A stretch of 26,195 nucleotides of DNA from DATJSN01 sp035504095. Its GTDB lineage: Bacteria; Planctomycetota; Phycisphaerae; WQYP01. The stretch spans positions 1 through 26,195 of the forward strand of contig DATJSN010000095.1 of assembly GCA_035504095.1 (NCBI GenBank), read 5' to 3'. The notes under the pieces were generated by a model. The model searched no databases. It had not been told where the DNA came from and saw only the letters and a program-made list of their open reading frames with translations. The position numbers were made by a program, and so were the translations under genes. Positions 15,156 to 22,485 of this stretch are shown here, one piece after another. Positions within the stretch are counted from its first letter, which is position 1. Every line of letters begins with the position of its first letter.

Positions 15156-15185
15156 AGACCCTGATTAAAAACGGATTCTAAATAA

Positions 15186-18100
15186 ATGAAATTTACCGAC
15201 ATATTCGTTCGCCGCTGGGTTTTGGCGATGTCCATCAACCTGATCATCCTGGTCATGGGCTTGCGCGCCTGGTTGAGCATGACGGTCCAGGAATTTCCCA
15301 CGCTCACCAGCACGACAGTAACGGTCTCCACAAGCTATCCCGGAGCCGATCCAGAAACCGTTCAGGGATTCATCACCTCGCGCCTTGAGCAGGCCATTGC
15401 CCAGGCGCCCGACATCGACTACATGCTCGCAACCAGCGCGGAAAGCGCTTCGGCCATCACGGTTTACATGAAGCTCAACAGCGATCCCAACGCTGCAGTT
15501 GCCCAGATTCTGGCCAAGGTTAACCAGGTTTCCAACCAGCTTCCCACACAAAGCGAAGCGCCCGTAATCAACGAACAAATCGGCAATCCAATTGCAATTA
15601 TTTATCTGCGCTTTTACAGCACAACCCTGAGCCAGCAGGAGATTGATGATTACCTCTTGCGTGTCATTCAACCGCAGATTCAGTCCATTCATGGCGTTGC
15701 CCAGGCACAGATTTTGCCCGCAGGGACCGAATCGACGGGCAACAGCTTCGCCCTGCGCGCCTGGCTGCTGCCGGACAAACTCGCGGCTTACGGCCTCTCC
15801 GCCGCGGATGTATCCACGGCTTTATTAAATAACGATGCAATTTCCGCCGTCGGAACCACCCGGGGCAGAAATATCCAGGCGGTTATTTCCGCCAATACGA
15901 ACCTAAAAAACGTCGATGAATTCAAACGCATGATCGTTGAATACGTCAATGGCGTACCGATTCGTCTTTCCGATGTGGCCAATGTGGAACTGGGCGCTCA
16001 AACTTATACTTCGTCGGTCGCCGTCGATGGTATCCCGGCGACATTCATCGGCGTGCAACTTACACCGGACGCCAACGCACTGCAGGTTGCCGATGCGGTT
16101 CATCAAATGCTTAAAACCACTATCCCGGACGAGTTGCCTCCGGGAATGCATGCCGGTGTTGCCTACGACAGCAGCATTTACATCACCGCGTCAATTAACG
16201 AAGTTGAACGCACCTTGGCCATTACCATCGGAATCGTGGTATTGGTCGTCTTCTTTTTCCTGGGTTCATTGCGCTCTTTACTCATTCCCGCCGTGGCCAT
16301 TCCGCTTGCTATTATCGGCGCGGGTATTTTCATGGCAGCATTCGGATTTACCATCAATCTGCTCACGCTGCTGGCGGTTATACTGGCCATCGGTCTGGTG
16401 GTCGATGATGCCATCATCATGCTGGAAAATATCCAGCGGCATATCGATGAAGGCCTAAAGCCGATGCAGGCGGCTCTTCAAGGCGCTCGTGAACTGGCCA
16501 GCCCGATCATCATTATGTCCACAACTCTTGCCGCGGTCTTTACACCCATAGGAATTATGGGCGGGCTTACCGGCGCTTTATTTACCGAATTCGCCTTTAC
16601 CCTGGTCTTTACCGTCCTGGTTTCCATGGTGGTCGCCTTGACGCTTTCACCAATGATGGGAAGCCGGATTTTGCGACCCACGCCTGATCATGGTTTGGTG
16701 CACATTCTGGAAAGCGGCTTTCATGCCATCCGCACATTTTATGATCGTTCACTGGCCATAGTCCTCGACTTCCGCTGGCTGGTGCTCCTGGCCGCAGGAG
16801 GCTTTCTGGTCGCCATCCCACTTCTGGTGCTCGGTTCGCCCAGCGAATTGGCGCCGACCGAAGACCAGAGCATTGTGTTTTACTCCGGCACGGGTCCGGC
16901 AACCGCGACATTGCATTTCATGCAAACGTATGCCACTCAGGTCAATAAAATCGCCCACAGTTTTCCTGAATGCTCCAACGTATTCCAGGTCAATGGATTT
17001 TCCATCGCTTCGCCAGGTTCAAATTCCATACTGGGGGGAATGTTGCTTAAACCCTGGGACCAGCGCACACGAACCCAATCGCAACTCCAGCCGCTGTTTC
17101 AGCAGAAGCTCTCGACTTTAGCCGGCGTGCAAATTCAGACTTTCCCTTTGCCCTCGATTCCCGGAGCGGTCAGAGGCACGGATATTCAGTTTGTTCTGCA
17201 ATCCACCAAAAACTTCGCCGATATTAACGCCGCGGCACAGAAGTTAATGGGCGTGGCGATGAAAAGCGGAAAGTTTATGTTTCTGATCAAGGATCTTCAG
17301 TACGACAATCCCCAGATCGATCTGGTGATCGACCGAAACATGGTGGCCTCACTTGGACTGACCATGACGGACGTCACCAATGATCTTCAGCCGCTGCTCG
17401 GCGGCAATTACATCAACCGCTTTGATATGCAGGGCTACAGCTACCAGGTGATCCCGCAAGTCCCCGATGCCTTACGCGCCGATCCGGGCCTGCTTAAGGA
17501 ATACTACATTCGCACCGCCGCCGGGCAGATGATTCCGCTTTCGACCGTGGCCCAGATTACACATGAAGTGCAGCCGGAATTTCAGCCGCAATTCCAGCAG
17601 ATTAACTCTGTCACCATTCAGGGTGAACCGGTCCCCGGCGTAACCCTGGGCGATGCGCTTAATTATCTGAAGACCGAAACCAAAATACTTCTGCCTACGG
17701 GTTATACGATCGATTATGGCGGCGAATCCCGGCAGTTCGTTCAGCAGGGAAATGACATATATATTAGTTTTGCACTCGCGATTATCCTGATCTTTTTGCT
17801 GATGGCGGCGCAATTTGAAAGTTTCCGCGACCCATTCATTGTGATGTTCACTGTGCCATGTTCCCTTTTCGGTGCGATTTTGTTTCTCTACTTTGGCATG
17901 ATTACCCATGCCACGCTGAATATTTACACCGAGGTCGGATTGATCACGCTGATCGGGCTGATCACCAAGCAGGGCATTCTGATTGTGGAGTTTGCCAATC
18001 AGATCATGGAACACGAAGGGTTGGACCGCCGCGCCGCGGTGATGAAGGCTTCGAGCATCCGTTTGCGTCCGATTCTGATGACCACCGCCTCGATGGTCAT

Positions 18101-18320
18101 GGGCGTGGTTCCCTTATTGATCGCTTCCGGCGCCGGTGCAGTGAGCCGGTACGACATGGGATTGATGATTTTCACCGGATTGTCGATTGGCTGTCTGTTT
18201 TCGCTGTACGTTGTGCCGGTGATTTACACCTACATCGCCACGGTTAAACAAAAGATTGTTGAACCGAGCGTAGAAACCACTCCGCCCGAGGCCGGTCCGG
18301 CCGCGCCAAGCCCGGCGTAA
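15186..18320 (+). CDS. Hydrophobe/amphiphile efflux RND permease (AcrB/MexB/MdtB-like)
   Basis: This 1044-residue proton-driven inner-membrane pump has the twelve-helix RND layout with two large periplasmic loops. Proton-relay residues fall at D407-D408 in GLVVDDAIIMLENIQRH, the same numbers as in AcrB, and K928 in GLITKQGILIVEFANQ. Other hallmarks are EFPTLTSTTVTVSTSYPGADPE near the N-terminus and the FRDPFIVMFTVPCSLFGA helix. With the two genes before it, it completes a tripartite export machine for drugs or other amphiphiles; the substrate is not predictable. The ATG at 15186 has no clear Shine-Dalgarno sequence and lies 30 bp after the adaptor gene. The operon appears to end here. Confidence 0.95.
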   Translation: MKFTDIFVRRWVLAMSINLIILVMGLRAWLSMTVQEFPTLTSTTVTVSTSYPGADPETVQGFITSRLEQAIAQAPDIDYMLATSAESASAITVYMKLNSDPNAAVAQILAKVNQVSNQLPTQSEAPVINEQIGNPIAIIYLRFYSTTLSQQEIDDYLLRVIQPQIQSIHGVAQAQILPAGTESTGNSFALRAWLLPDKLAAYGLSAADVSTALLNNDAISAVGTTRGRNIQAVISANTNLKNVDEFKRMIVEYVNGVPIRLSDVANVELGAQTYTSSVAVDGIPATFIGVQLTPDANALQVADAVHQMLKTTIPDELPPGMHAGVAYDSSIYITASINEVERTLAITIGIVVLVVFFFLGSLRSLLIPAVAIPLAIIGAGIFMAAFGFTINLLTLLAVILAIGLVVDDAIIMLENIQRHIDEGLKPMQAALQGARELASPIIIMSTTLAAVFTPIGIMGGLTGALFTEFAFTLVFTVLVSMVVALTLSPMMGSRILRPTPDHGLVHILESGFHAIRTFYDRSLAIVLDFRWLVLLAAGGFLVAIPLLVLGSPSELAPTEDQSIVFYSGTGPATATLHFMQTYATQVNKIAHSFPECSNVFQVNGFSIASPGSNSILGGMLLKPWDQRTRTQSQLQPLFQQKLSTLAGVQIQTFPLPSIPGAVRGTDIQFVLQSTKNFADINAAAQKLMGVAMKSGKFMFLIKDLQYDNPQIDLVIDRNMVASLGLTMTDVTNDLQPLLGGNYINRFDMQGYSYQVIPQVPDALRADPGLLKEYYIRTAAGQMIPLSTVAQITHEVQPEFQPQFQQINSVTIQGEPVPGVTLGDALNYLKTETKILLPTGYTIDYGGESRQFVQQGNDIYISFALAIILIFLLMAAQFESFRDPFIVMFTVPCSLFGAILFLYFGMITHATLNIYTEVGLITLIGLITKQGILIVEFANQIMEHEGLDRRAAVMKASSIRLRPILMTTASMVMGVVPLLIASGAGAVSRYDMGLMIFTGLSIGCLFSLYVVPVIYTYIATVKQKIVEPSVETTPPEAGPAAPSPA

Positions 18321-18427
18321 AACCGGAGGCTATTGACGCTTGCGCGGCACATGGATACTGTTTAAGCAGTGAGCCGGGGCAGAGATATTTTTTTACCCGT
18401 GGACCCTGGCTGACAAGGAGTATTTGC

Positions 18428-18769
18428 GTGATCATTACCGTCACGGGTCGTCATCTGGAGGTGACCGAGGCGATTCGCCGGCACGCCAATGAAAAAGCAC
18501 AGAAGATTCTCAAATATTATGATTTGATCAAGGAAATCGAGGTTATTCTCGACGGCAGCAAAGCCAAACAAAAATATGTTGAAATTATTGTCAACGCCGA
18601 GCATCGCAATATGTTTGTCGGATCCGAAGCCGGCGATGATCTGTATGCGTGCATCGACCTGGCCACGCATAAACTGGAGCGCCAGATAACCGAGCACAAG
18701 AAACGCTTTCGTAATCGAAAACATCCGGCCCGAAGCCGGAATTCCGCCAAACCATCGGGCCGCGCCTGA
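18428..18769 (+). CDS. hpf: Ribosome hibernation-promoting factor, short form
   Basis: This 113-residue protein starts at GTG 18428 with AAGGAG seven bases upstream. The beta-alpha-beta-beta-beta-alpha HPF/YfiA fold is recognisable from IITVTGRHLEVTEAIRRHANEKAQKILKYY, followed by the acidic VEIIVNAEHRN strand and DDLYACIDLATHKLERQI helix. HPF binds the 30S decoding region and inactivates ribosomes in stationary phase. The length fits short HPF, and the basic tail (KKRFRNRKHPARSRN) is extended but there is no long-form dimerisation domain. It is followed after 27 bp by ptsN, a widespread pairing. A TTGACG at 18333 may be part of its promoter, but no good -10 accompanies it. Confidence 0.93.
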   Translation: MIITVTGRHLEVTEAIRRHANEKAQKILKYYDLIKEIEVILDGSKAKQKYVEIIVNAEHRNMFVGSEAGDDLYACIDLATHKLERQITEHKKRFRNRKHPARSRNSAKPSGRA

Positions 18770-18796
18770 AGTTTGATCAAAGGGTATGAATCGTAT

Positions 18797-19273
18797 ATGA
18801 AATTTTCCGATTTTATCGTCAAAGAGGCCATCGTTTCGGACATTAAAGCCACCAGTCGCGATGGCGCGATCCATGAACTGGTCGAATCATTGGCGGCTTC
18901 CGGAGCCATCGATTCGGCGGCCGTCGAACCGATATGTAAAGCCATCCTCGACCGCGAAAAGCACGGCAGCACGGGTTTCGGAAAAGGAGTCGCGGTTCCC
19001 CATGCCAAGGTCTCCGGCATCAAAAAGCACGTGGCGACAATCGGACGAAGTTCATCCGGCGTGGATTTCGCTGCGCTCGATCAGGCTCCCGTCTACAGCA
19101 TTGTTTTACTGCTCTCCCCGCCGGACTCGCCGAGCGGTCACCTGCAGGCCATGGAAAACATTTTCCGCAATCTCCAGCAGGACACCTTCCGAAGATTTCT
19201 GCGGCAAGCCGCATCAAAGCAAGCCATCATAGAACTTATTGAAGAAGCTGATCAGGCCGGAGCGGCCCGATAA
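18797..19273 (+). CDS. ptsN: PTS EIIA-type regulatory protein (PtsN / EIIA-Ntr or fructose-type EIIA)
   Basis: This 158-residue PTS EIIA type-2 domain starts at ATG 18797, the normal family beginning (MKFSDFI). A TTG at 18773 is an in-frame alternative, and AAAGGG lies 12 bases before the ATG. The signature KHGSTGFGKGVAVPHAKV contains the phospho-accepting H69. The gene sits between hpf and an HPr gene, the arrangement typical of the regulatory nitrogen-type PTS, so the protein probably takes phosphate from HPr and controls partner proteins rather than transporting sugar. No EIIB/EIIC is present nearby. Confidence 0.9.
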   Translation: MKFSDFIVKEAIVSDIKATSRDGAIHELVESLAASGAIDSAAVEPICKAILDREKHGSTGFGKGVAVPHAKVSGIKKHVATIGRSSSGVDFAALDQAPVYSIVLLLSPPDSPSGHLQAMENIFRNLQQDTFRRFLRQAASKQAIIELIEEADQAGAAR

Positions 19274-19400
19274 GGCTGGAAATAATTATTTTCGATTTGC
19301 TTCATGGATGTTGAAGAAAACCTGATTTGAAAAATCTCAAGCGGGTTTGTGAATGAATGCGGCGAATCAAATGCAAAGTACGGGCAGAACTTTGAGCAAC

Positions 19401-19664
19401 ATGGACAGGCAAATCACGATCTCCAATAAACTCGGACTTCACGCCCGGCCGGCGATGCAGTTTGTGGACCTCGCCAATCAGTTCCGTAGCACCATCAAGG
19501 TCTGGAAGGGCGAACAATGCGTCGACGGCAAGAGCATCATGCACATGATGATGCTCGCGGCCACCGAGGGAACGGGGCTTAAAATTCAGGCCGACGGCGA
19601 GGACGCACAAAAAGCCCTCGACGCCCTTGAGCAACTCATTAACGGCAAATTCGGCGAAGAGTAA
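19401..19664 (+). CDS. HPr family phosphocarrier protein
   Basis: This 87-residue HPr begins at ATG 19401 in my preferred reading because MDRQITISNKLGLHARPA is the canonical HPr N-terminus. An in-frame ATG at 19353 would add 16 residues; neither has a strong Shine-Dalgarno sequence. The phospho-histidine is H14 (GLHARPA) and the regulatory serine is S45 in GKSIMHMMML. The conserved serine segment suggests control by an HPr kinase, which is not encoded here. It relays phosphate from enzyme I to the EIIA next door. A strong terminator follows at once. Confidence 0.93.
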   Translation: MDRQITISNKLGLHARPAMQFVDLANQFRSTIKVWKGEQCVDGKSIMHMMMLAATEGTGLKIQADGEDAQKALDALEQLINGKFGEE

Positions 19665-19698
19665 AAAAAGCCCCGGCATTTCCTGCCGGGGCTTTTTT
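19663..19698. terminator. Bidirectional intrinsic terminator
   Basis: GCCCCGGCA (19670-19678) and TGCCGGGGC (19684-19692) form a perfect 9-bp stem with loop TTTCC. It is flanked by seven A residues on the left and six T residues on the right, so it can terminate transcription on both strands. It lies between the convergent HPr gene and the minus-strand lipoprotein gene. Confidence 0.93.
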
Positions 19699-19734
19699 GC
19701 CTTTTTACTTTTTACTTCAGCTATGGCCTGTCCC

Positions 19735-20109
19735 CTAGTATGTACGGTAGTGCCCCGGCACCCAGACCCAGTTGTAATATCCTCTTCGCCAGTGTCCCGG
19801 AACCCATACGGCCGCAGGGTAGGGCGGCGGTGGTGCAACTTCCACGCGCGGCGGTGGCTGCGCCGGCGTCACTATAACAGCCGGTGCGGGTGGGTAATAG
19901 CCGTGAATCCAGATATAGCCGCCGCCGTGCCATCGCCAGTAGCCGCGAATCCAGACCGCGCCCACATAAGGCGGCGGCGGAATAACTTCGGCGTATGGCG
20001 CAGGCGGCGGGGGCGGAGAATTATACACAACTGACGCCGGTTGTTGACAACCTGCAAAAAGTAAGGCGCAAAGAACCGACGAACGCAGCGCGAGCCGTAA
20101 CGACATCAT
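19735..20109 (-). CDS. WxxGxW-repeat (YXWGXW) lipoprotein, larger paralogue
   Basis: This 124-residue protein starts at ATG 20109 on the minus strand, behind AAAAAAGGAG; the longer frame up to 20196 has no such site. The lipobox LLFAGC gives a lipidated C21. After a Pro-rich spacer come two units of the form PPPY-x-GAVWIRGYWRW and PPPYPAAVWVPGHWRRGYYNWVWVPGHY, matching the WxxGxW/YXWGXW repeat family, whose function is unknown. Aromatic-glycine-proline repeats on a lipid anchor suggest an envelope surface or glycan-contacting role. A smaller paralogue lies just upstream on the same strand (20238-20435), with about 130 bp between them. Confidence 0.85.
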   Translation of the reverse strand: MMSLRLALRSSVLCALLFAGCQQPASVVYNSPPPPPAPYAEVIPPPPYVGAVWIRGYWRWHGGGYIWIHGYYPPAPAVIVTPAQPPPRVEVAPPPPYPAAVWVPGHWRRGYYNWVWVPGHYRTY

Positions 20110-20237
20110 GATTACTCCTTTTTTAAATGGATTCCGGGTATACGGATTTCCCCAGGGTATGCAGGCTTCAGAGTGTACTACGCCATGAACCGGCAAAAGT
20201 TGCAGGGGTGTTTATCCGTCATAACCGGAACGCGGCT

Positions 20238-20435
20238 TTACCGGTAATGACCATGCGCCCATACCCATCCGCCGCCGCCTCGGTACCAATATCCGTGTAC
20301 CCAAACGGCCCCCTGATACGGCGGCGCCGGAATAACCTCTACCTCCGGCGGCGGTGGCGGACCTACATCAACCACACAGCCGCCGGTCAATAAAGTACAA
20401 AGCATTGTTGCACAAATGATGCGTTTAATAGACAT
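20238..20435 (-). CDS. WxxGxW-repeat mini-lipoprotein
   Basis: This 65-residue protein starts on the minus strand at 20435 with GGAG eight bases upstream. The lipobox LLTGGC gives C20; the mature part is only about 45 residues: a five-proline stretch, then one WxxGxW unit (PPYQGAVWVHGYWYRGGGGWVWAHGHY). It is a single-repeat version of the downstream neighbour, so the pair probably arose by tandem duplication. The role is unknown. Confidence 0.82.
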   Translation of the reverse strand: MSIKRIICATMLCTLLTGGCVVDVGPPPPPEVEVIPAPPYQGAVWVHGYWYRGGGGWVWAHGHYR

Positions 20436-20614
20436 GTTTTCATCTCCTTCCGGTGCAACTGTCTAATGTTATTCACCGAGGAGATCAAGAAGCAAATTTA
20501 TATTGATTAAAATTAAAAAGATGTGGTTTCTCAGGATAAGTTAACAGGTTGCTGTTGCTGATATTTCCTTTGAGCGGGGTTCGGTATAATTCAAACGTGC
20601 CAGGCGGGCGCCGG

Positions 20615-20806
20615 ATGAGTCAAATCATGAAGATATCAGGAATAGCTATCACGGTCGGAGCATGCGTCGGGCTGTGCGTCGGAATCGTGCTGGAGCTCAT
20701 CAATGCAATTGCCGCGTTTTTATTGCCGCCCCTGCTGGTCATTATGCCGGCGTGTGTTGTTGCTGGAGCAATGGTCGGTTTAATAGCCGGCCGCAGACCG
20801 GAGTGA
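20615..20806 (+). CDS. Small hydrophobic membrane protein, unknown
   Basis: A 63-residue frame from ATG 20615 encodes two hydrophobic segments, about residues 8-30 (ISGIAITVGACVGLCVGIVL) and 35-58 (LLPPLLVIMPACVVAGAMVGLI), with a short basic tail (GRRPE). A TATAAT at 20585-20590 lies about 25 bp upstream and could be a -10 element, but I see no fitting -35. The Shine-Dalgarno sequence is weak, and the frame could also begin at ATG 20630. I do not recognise the family; the glycine pattern could let the helices pack or oligomerise. Confidence 0.5.
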   Translation: MSQIMKISGIAITVGACVGLCVGIVLELINAIAAFLLPPLLVIMPACVVAGAMVGLIAGRRPE

Positions 20807-20834
20807 ACGGTCCGCAGATGGCGCGGATTATTTT

Positions 20835-20965
20835 TAGCCACAGAGCTCACAGCCTGCGACGAGCTCTCTTCGAGCCTGAGCCTCAGAGCCGAAGGCAGTC
20901 GAGTCGAGATCACAGAGTCCCGAGGGCCATCGGGATCACCACGGATGATACGGACGGCTGTCCGG
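20835..20965. repeat. Interspersed repeat, copy 4, containing a 44-bp duplicated module
   Basis: 'agccacagagctcacag' type words surround a 44-bp module (20860-20903, CGAGCTCTCTTCGAGCC ... GCAGTCGAG) that recurs at 25967-26010 in inverted orientation with one difference. 'gatcacagagtcccgag' and 'atcaccacggatgatacgg' words complete the unit. Confidence 0.65.
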
Positions 20966-21056
20966 ATTCCCTGTACCTCTTCTCTTGTTTTCCCTTCATT
21001 TATAAAGCAATACAATATTCGCTGCGGCAAAACTTTATGAAAGCAAGGGGGAATAG

Positions 21057-21503
21057 TTGGACGCACCATTCCACAAGAAGATGGCAATTGACTTTTTCAA
21101 TGAAACCTGGAAGTTGCTGCACAAACCGAACCGAACACTCCAAGAGGATGCCCGCATGGTTCACCTTGCGCACGCCTCACGTTTTCACTGGGAGTTCGTC
21201 GGCACGCCGGAAAATCTGGCGATTGGAGAATGGCAGGTTTCCAGAGTCCATGCCGTTTTGCGTCAGCGGGACGTCGCGCTTTTCCACGCCAGGATCGCAC
21301 TGGCCATCGCCGAACGCAGTGACCTTGGGCCATTTCACATTGCCTGTGGACATGAAGCCATCGCCAGGGCTTTTTCGATTTCGCATTCCCAGGAAGCCGC
21401 CGAGCACATCGCTATGGCACGGAAGATCGCACTGGAGATTACCAACCCCGAAGAAAAAGAAACGCTTGAGAAGGATTTATCCGAGCTGGAAGCTTTGTTA
21501 TAG
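21057..21503 (+). CDS. Conserved hypothetical helical protein (TPR-like)
   Basis: This 148-residue protein is read from TTG 21057 because AAGGGGGA lies six bases upstream; the in-frame ATG at 21081 lacks a site. It is all-helical and soluble. The segment VHLAHASRFHWEFVGTPENLAIGEWQVSRVHAVL, followed by ALFHARIALAI and AAEHIAMARKIALE, has the alternating small/aromatic pattern of tetratricopeptide-like repeats. I have a recollection of similar bacterial hypothetical proteins sharing the HASRxHW...GEWQxSRV pattern, but no function is known to me. It is cytosolic by lack of signal. Repeat-rich DNA lies upstream. Confidence 0.72.
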   Translation: MDAPFHKKMAIDFFNETWKLLHKPNRTLQEDARMVHLAHASRFHWEFVGTPENLAIGEWQVSRVHAVLRQRDVALFHARIALAIAERSDLGPFHIACGHEAIARAFSISHSQEAAEHIAMARKIALEITNPEEKETLEKDLSELEALL

Positions 21504-21531
21504 AAACGATGCTCACCTGAGCCGTGACCCG

Positions 21532-22110
21532 CTAATCATCCAATCCCTTTCCCTTGAGAATTTGCGGCAGCCATTTTTCAATTCTTGACTGGCGGGTTTT
21601 GGATTGTTTGGCTCCGGAAAAATAAAGGAGGTATGCTCTTTGCCGTCCCGGCGTTAATGCGGCAAATGCAGCTTTCAAGGCAGGGATTTCGTCACATTTA
21701 TTTTGAAATTCTTCAGGAATTTTGAATTCCGAAGTCTTTTTAAATTTCACTTTCAAACCGGCTTTTTCCACTTCAATGGCTTCATTGATGTAGGCTTTCA
21801 GGATGGGCCGCATCTTCACTATTTGTTCAACGGAAGTGAACCGAATCTGGCGCCCCGCCTGCACATTCTCCGTTTGTTTGATCAGGATACCCCTGGCATC
21901 CTTTAACAGAGCGCCTTTGAAAAACAAAAGCGCACAATATTCTTTAAATCCTTGTATTACAACGATGTTACTTTTCCCAAGCGTGTAACAAGGTTTACCC
22001 CACTTCAATTCTTCTCCCAGCCCACAGCCAAGAATGATCGTTCGCAATTCTTGAGATTCTTCCCGCCACTTTTTGGATTTTCTCAAAATTCCATCAACCT
22101 TGGAATTCAT
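21532..22110 (-). CDS. YdeI/OmpD-associated, DUF1801-type protein
   Basis: This 192-residue minus-strand protein starts at ATG 22110 with GGTGA a few bases upstream; a TTG at 22143 would add eleven residues. The N-terminal part, LKWGKPCYTLGKSNIVVIQGFKEYCALLFFKGALL, is the DUF1801 (YdhG-like) domain. The C-terminal part, IPALKAAFAALTPGRQRAYLLYFSGAKQSKTRQSRIEKWLPQIL, is the YdeI/OmpD-associated helical domain. The pair occurs together in many bacteria; the biochemical role is not established, although the family has been linked to polymyxin resistance in Salmonella (YdeI). No signal peptide is present. It is convergent with the TPR-like gene, only 28 bp between stops. Confidence 0.85.
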   Translation of the reverse strand: MNSKVDGILRKSKKWREESQELRTIILGCGLGEELKWGKPCYTLGKSNIVVIQGFKEYCALLFFKGALLKDARGILIKQTENVQAGRQIRFTSVEQIVKMRPILKAYINEAIEVEKAGLKVKFKKTSEFKIPEEFQNKCDEIPALKAAFAALTPGRQRAYLLYFSGAKQSKTRQSRIEKWLPQILKGKGLDD

Positions 22111-22140
22111 TGATTCACCGCAGAGTATTATATTGGTTTT

Positions 22141-22200
22141 CAAATTTTAACCACTAAATACACAAAAAAACACGAATTTTTAACGTAGAGGTCGCTTAGA
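22141..22200. repeat. Interspersed repeat, copy 5 (left part)
   Basis: 'ttaaccactaaatacac' followed by 'acacgaatttttaacgtagaggtcgc' belongs to the same word family as the other repeats in the window. It immediately precedes a possible leaderless small gene. Confidence 0.45.
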
Positions 22201-22218
22201 ACGCCGTATAATGTTTAT

Positions 22219-22317
22219 ATGCCGACGCATATCATGATCTCACTGATTATTAAACTGCTCTTTTACGGCATTTGCATTGTGCTTTTAATTATGGCTAACT
22301 ATTACATCAAAAGTTAA
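22219..22317 (+). CDS. Possible 32-residue single-pass membrane peptide
   Basis: ATG 22219 opens a 32-codon frame ending at TAA 22315-22317. It encodes a short polar N-terminus (MPTHIM), one hydrophobic helix (ISLIIKLLFYGICIVLLIM) and a basic polar end (ANYYIKS). TATAAT at 22207-22212 lies seven bases before the ATG, so a transcript from it would be leaderless or nearly so; there is no Shine-Dalgarno sequence and no clear -35. It is embedded between two repeat blocks. It could be a small membrane protein or toxin-like peptide, or chance; evidence is limited to composition and promoter position. Confidence 0.35.
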   Translation: MPTHIMISLIIKLLFYGICIVLLIMANYYIKS

Positions 22318-22480
22318 AACAGATCCGTAGATTTTCGTAGATTTAACCACGAATAACACGAACGAAACTAAAACTCTAACCTCGAATCACACGGATAATA
22401 CTCGAAGGACAGAGGATAAATTCTTTTCCATTATGTTCCAATCTTCACGCCTTTCGTGTCTTCGCGGTAAAAAATAAAAA
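22318..22480. repeat. Interspersed repeat, copy 5 (right part)
   Basis: Words 'gatccgtagattttcgtagatttaaccacgaataacacgaacg', 'cgaatcacacggataat' and 'tttcgtgtcttcgcggtaaaaa' are of the same family as the other intergenic repeats. No gene is seen here. Confidence 0.45.
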
Positions 22481-22485
22481 TCTCT

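Noticed and set aside
18333..18361. Strong promoter for hpf (TTGACG with GATACT or TACTGT)
   Set aside because: Spacer length or -10 quality is poor in each pairing, so I mention it only as a possibility under hpf.
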